Part shown: piece by piece, positions 23,015 through 23,055 of the stretch
Position numbering within the stretch: the first letter of the stretch is position 1
Layout: the number at the start of each line of letters is the position of its first letter
DNA from: UPXZ01 sp035402725
GTDB taxonomy: Bacteria; Bacteroidota; Bacteroidia; Bacteroidales; Paludibacteraceae
Assembly (NCBI GenBank): GCA_035402725.1
Contig: DAONDU010000016.1
Span: 1-23,055, forward strand
DNA: 23,055 bases
Reading direction: 5' to 3'
Notes under the pieces: model-generated
Told to the model about the DNA's origin: nothing
Databases searched by the model: none
The model's input: only the letters and a program-made list of their open reading frames with translations
Program-made: the position numbers and the translations under genes

Positions 23015-23055
23015 TTAGAATTTTCCTCTGCGTCTTACTAATTCTTCTCTGATTT
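23015..23055 (-). CDS. 3' end of an upstream operon gene (partial)
   Basis: On the minus strand the last twelve codons of an open frame read IREELVRRRGKF, then TAA at 23015-23017. A basic C-terminal tail like this is common in inner-membrane transporters. The 22-base gap to the GH17 gene suggests cotranscription. A sugar transporter (for example MFS) would fit the cytoplasmic GH17 enzymes, but nothing visible proves it. Confidence 0.45.
   Translation of the reverse strand, partial: IREELVRRRGKF

Overview
The window looks like chromosomal DNA of a Bacteroidales/Bacteroidetes bacterium. The sequence evidence is AT-rich intergenic DNA with TAnnTTTG-type -7 boxes, lipoproteins with Bacteroidetes-style lipoboxes, two proteins with type IX secretion (T9SS) C-terminal domains, a Bacteroidetes DUF6913-type gene beside dapA, and a beta-1,3-glucan utilisation cluster. 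A Paludibacter-like genus is possible, but no sequence comparison was available to confirm it.

Layout. (1) 1-6100, housekeeping: the 3' half of tRNA-Gly(TCC) with its terminator, an EamA-family transporter on +, then on - dapA, a DUF6913-type gene, NAD-dependent DNA ligase (ligA) and a LolC/E- or FtsX-like ABC permease. (2) 6187-11126, a five-gene minus-strand operon. In transcription order it encodes a small Cys-containing lipoprotein, a 910-residue polyferredoxin fused to an outer-membrane beta-barrel, an exported lipoprotein ferredoxin, a second small protein collinear with the first, and an ArsP/SO_0444-type metal permease. A DUF2271 protein with a T9SS tail (11325-12074, +) is divergent from it. 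Together these suggest a cell-envelope redox and metal-handling system; this is inference. (3) 12075-13078, about 1 kb without a convincing gene, holding several hairpins and eroded repeats. (4) 13079-14130, a small lipoprotein and a Cys-rich protein whose natural start is separated from the main reading frame by an in-frame TAG. (5) 14378-23055, a minus-strand operon for beta-1,3-glucan (laminarin-type) breakdown. In transcription order it holds the end of an upstream gene, two GH17-type glucanases without signal peptides, a glycoside hydrolase TIM barrel fused to an outer-membrane barrel, a multidomain carbohydrate-binding lipoprotein, a GH16 lipoprotein and a T9SS-secreted carbohydrate-binding protein. 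It ends at a strong terminator.

How the genes may work together. In the glucan operon, the surface proteins (GH16, the binding proteins and the hydrolase-barrel fusion) would bind and cut long glucan, and the two GH17 enzymes would finish oligosaccharides in the cytoplasm. No SusC/SusD pair lies inside the window. In the redox operon, predicted topology puts the fusion protein's ferredoxin clusters in the cytoplasm and sends its barrel through an internal signal-peptide-like segment to the outer membrane. The lipoprotein ferredoxin would sit on the periplasmic side. The strongest candidates for something undescribed are the polyferredoxin-barrel fusion with its octapeptide repeat and partner genes, and the glycosidase-barrel fusion.
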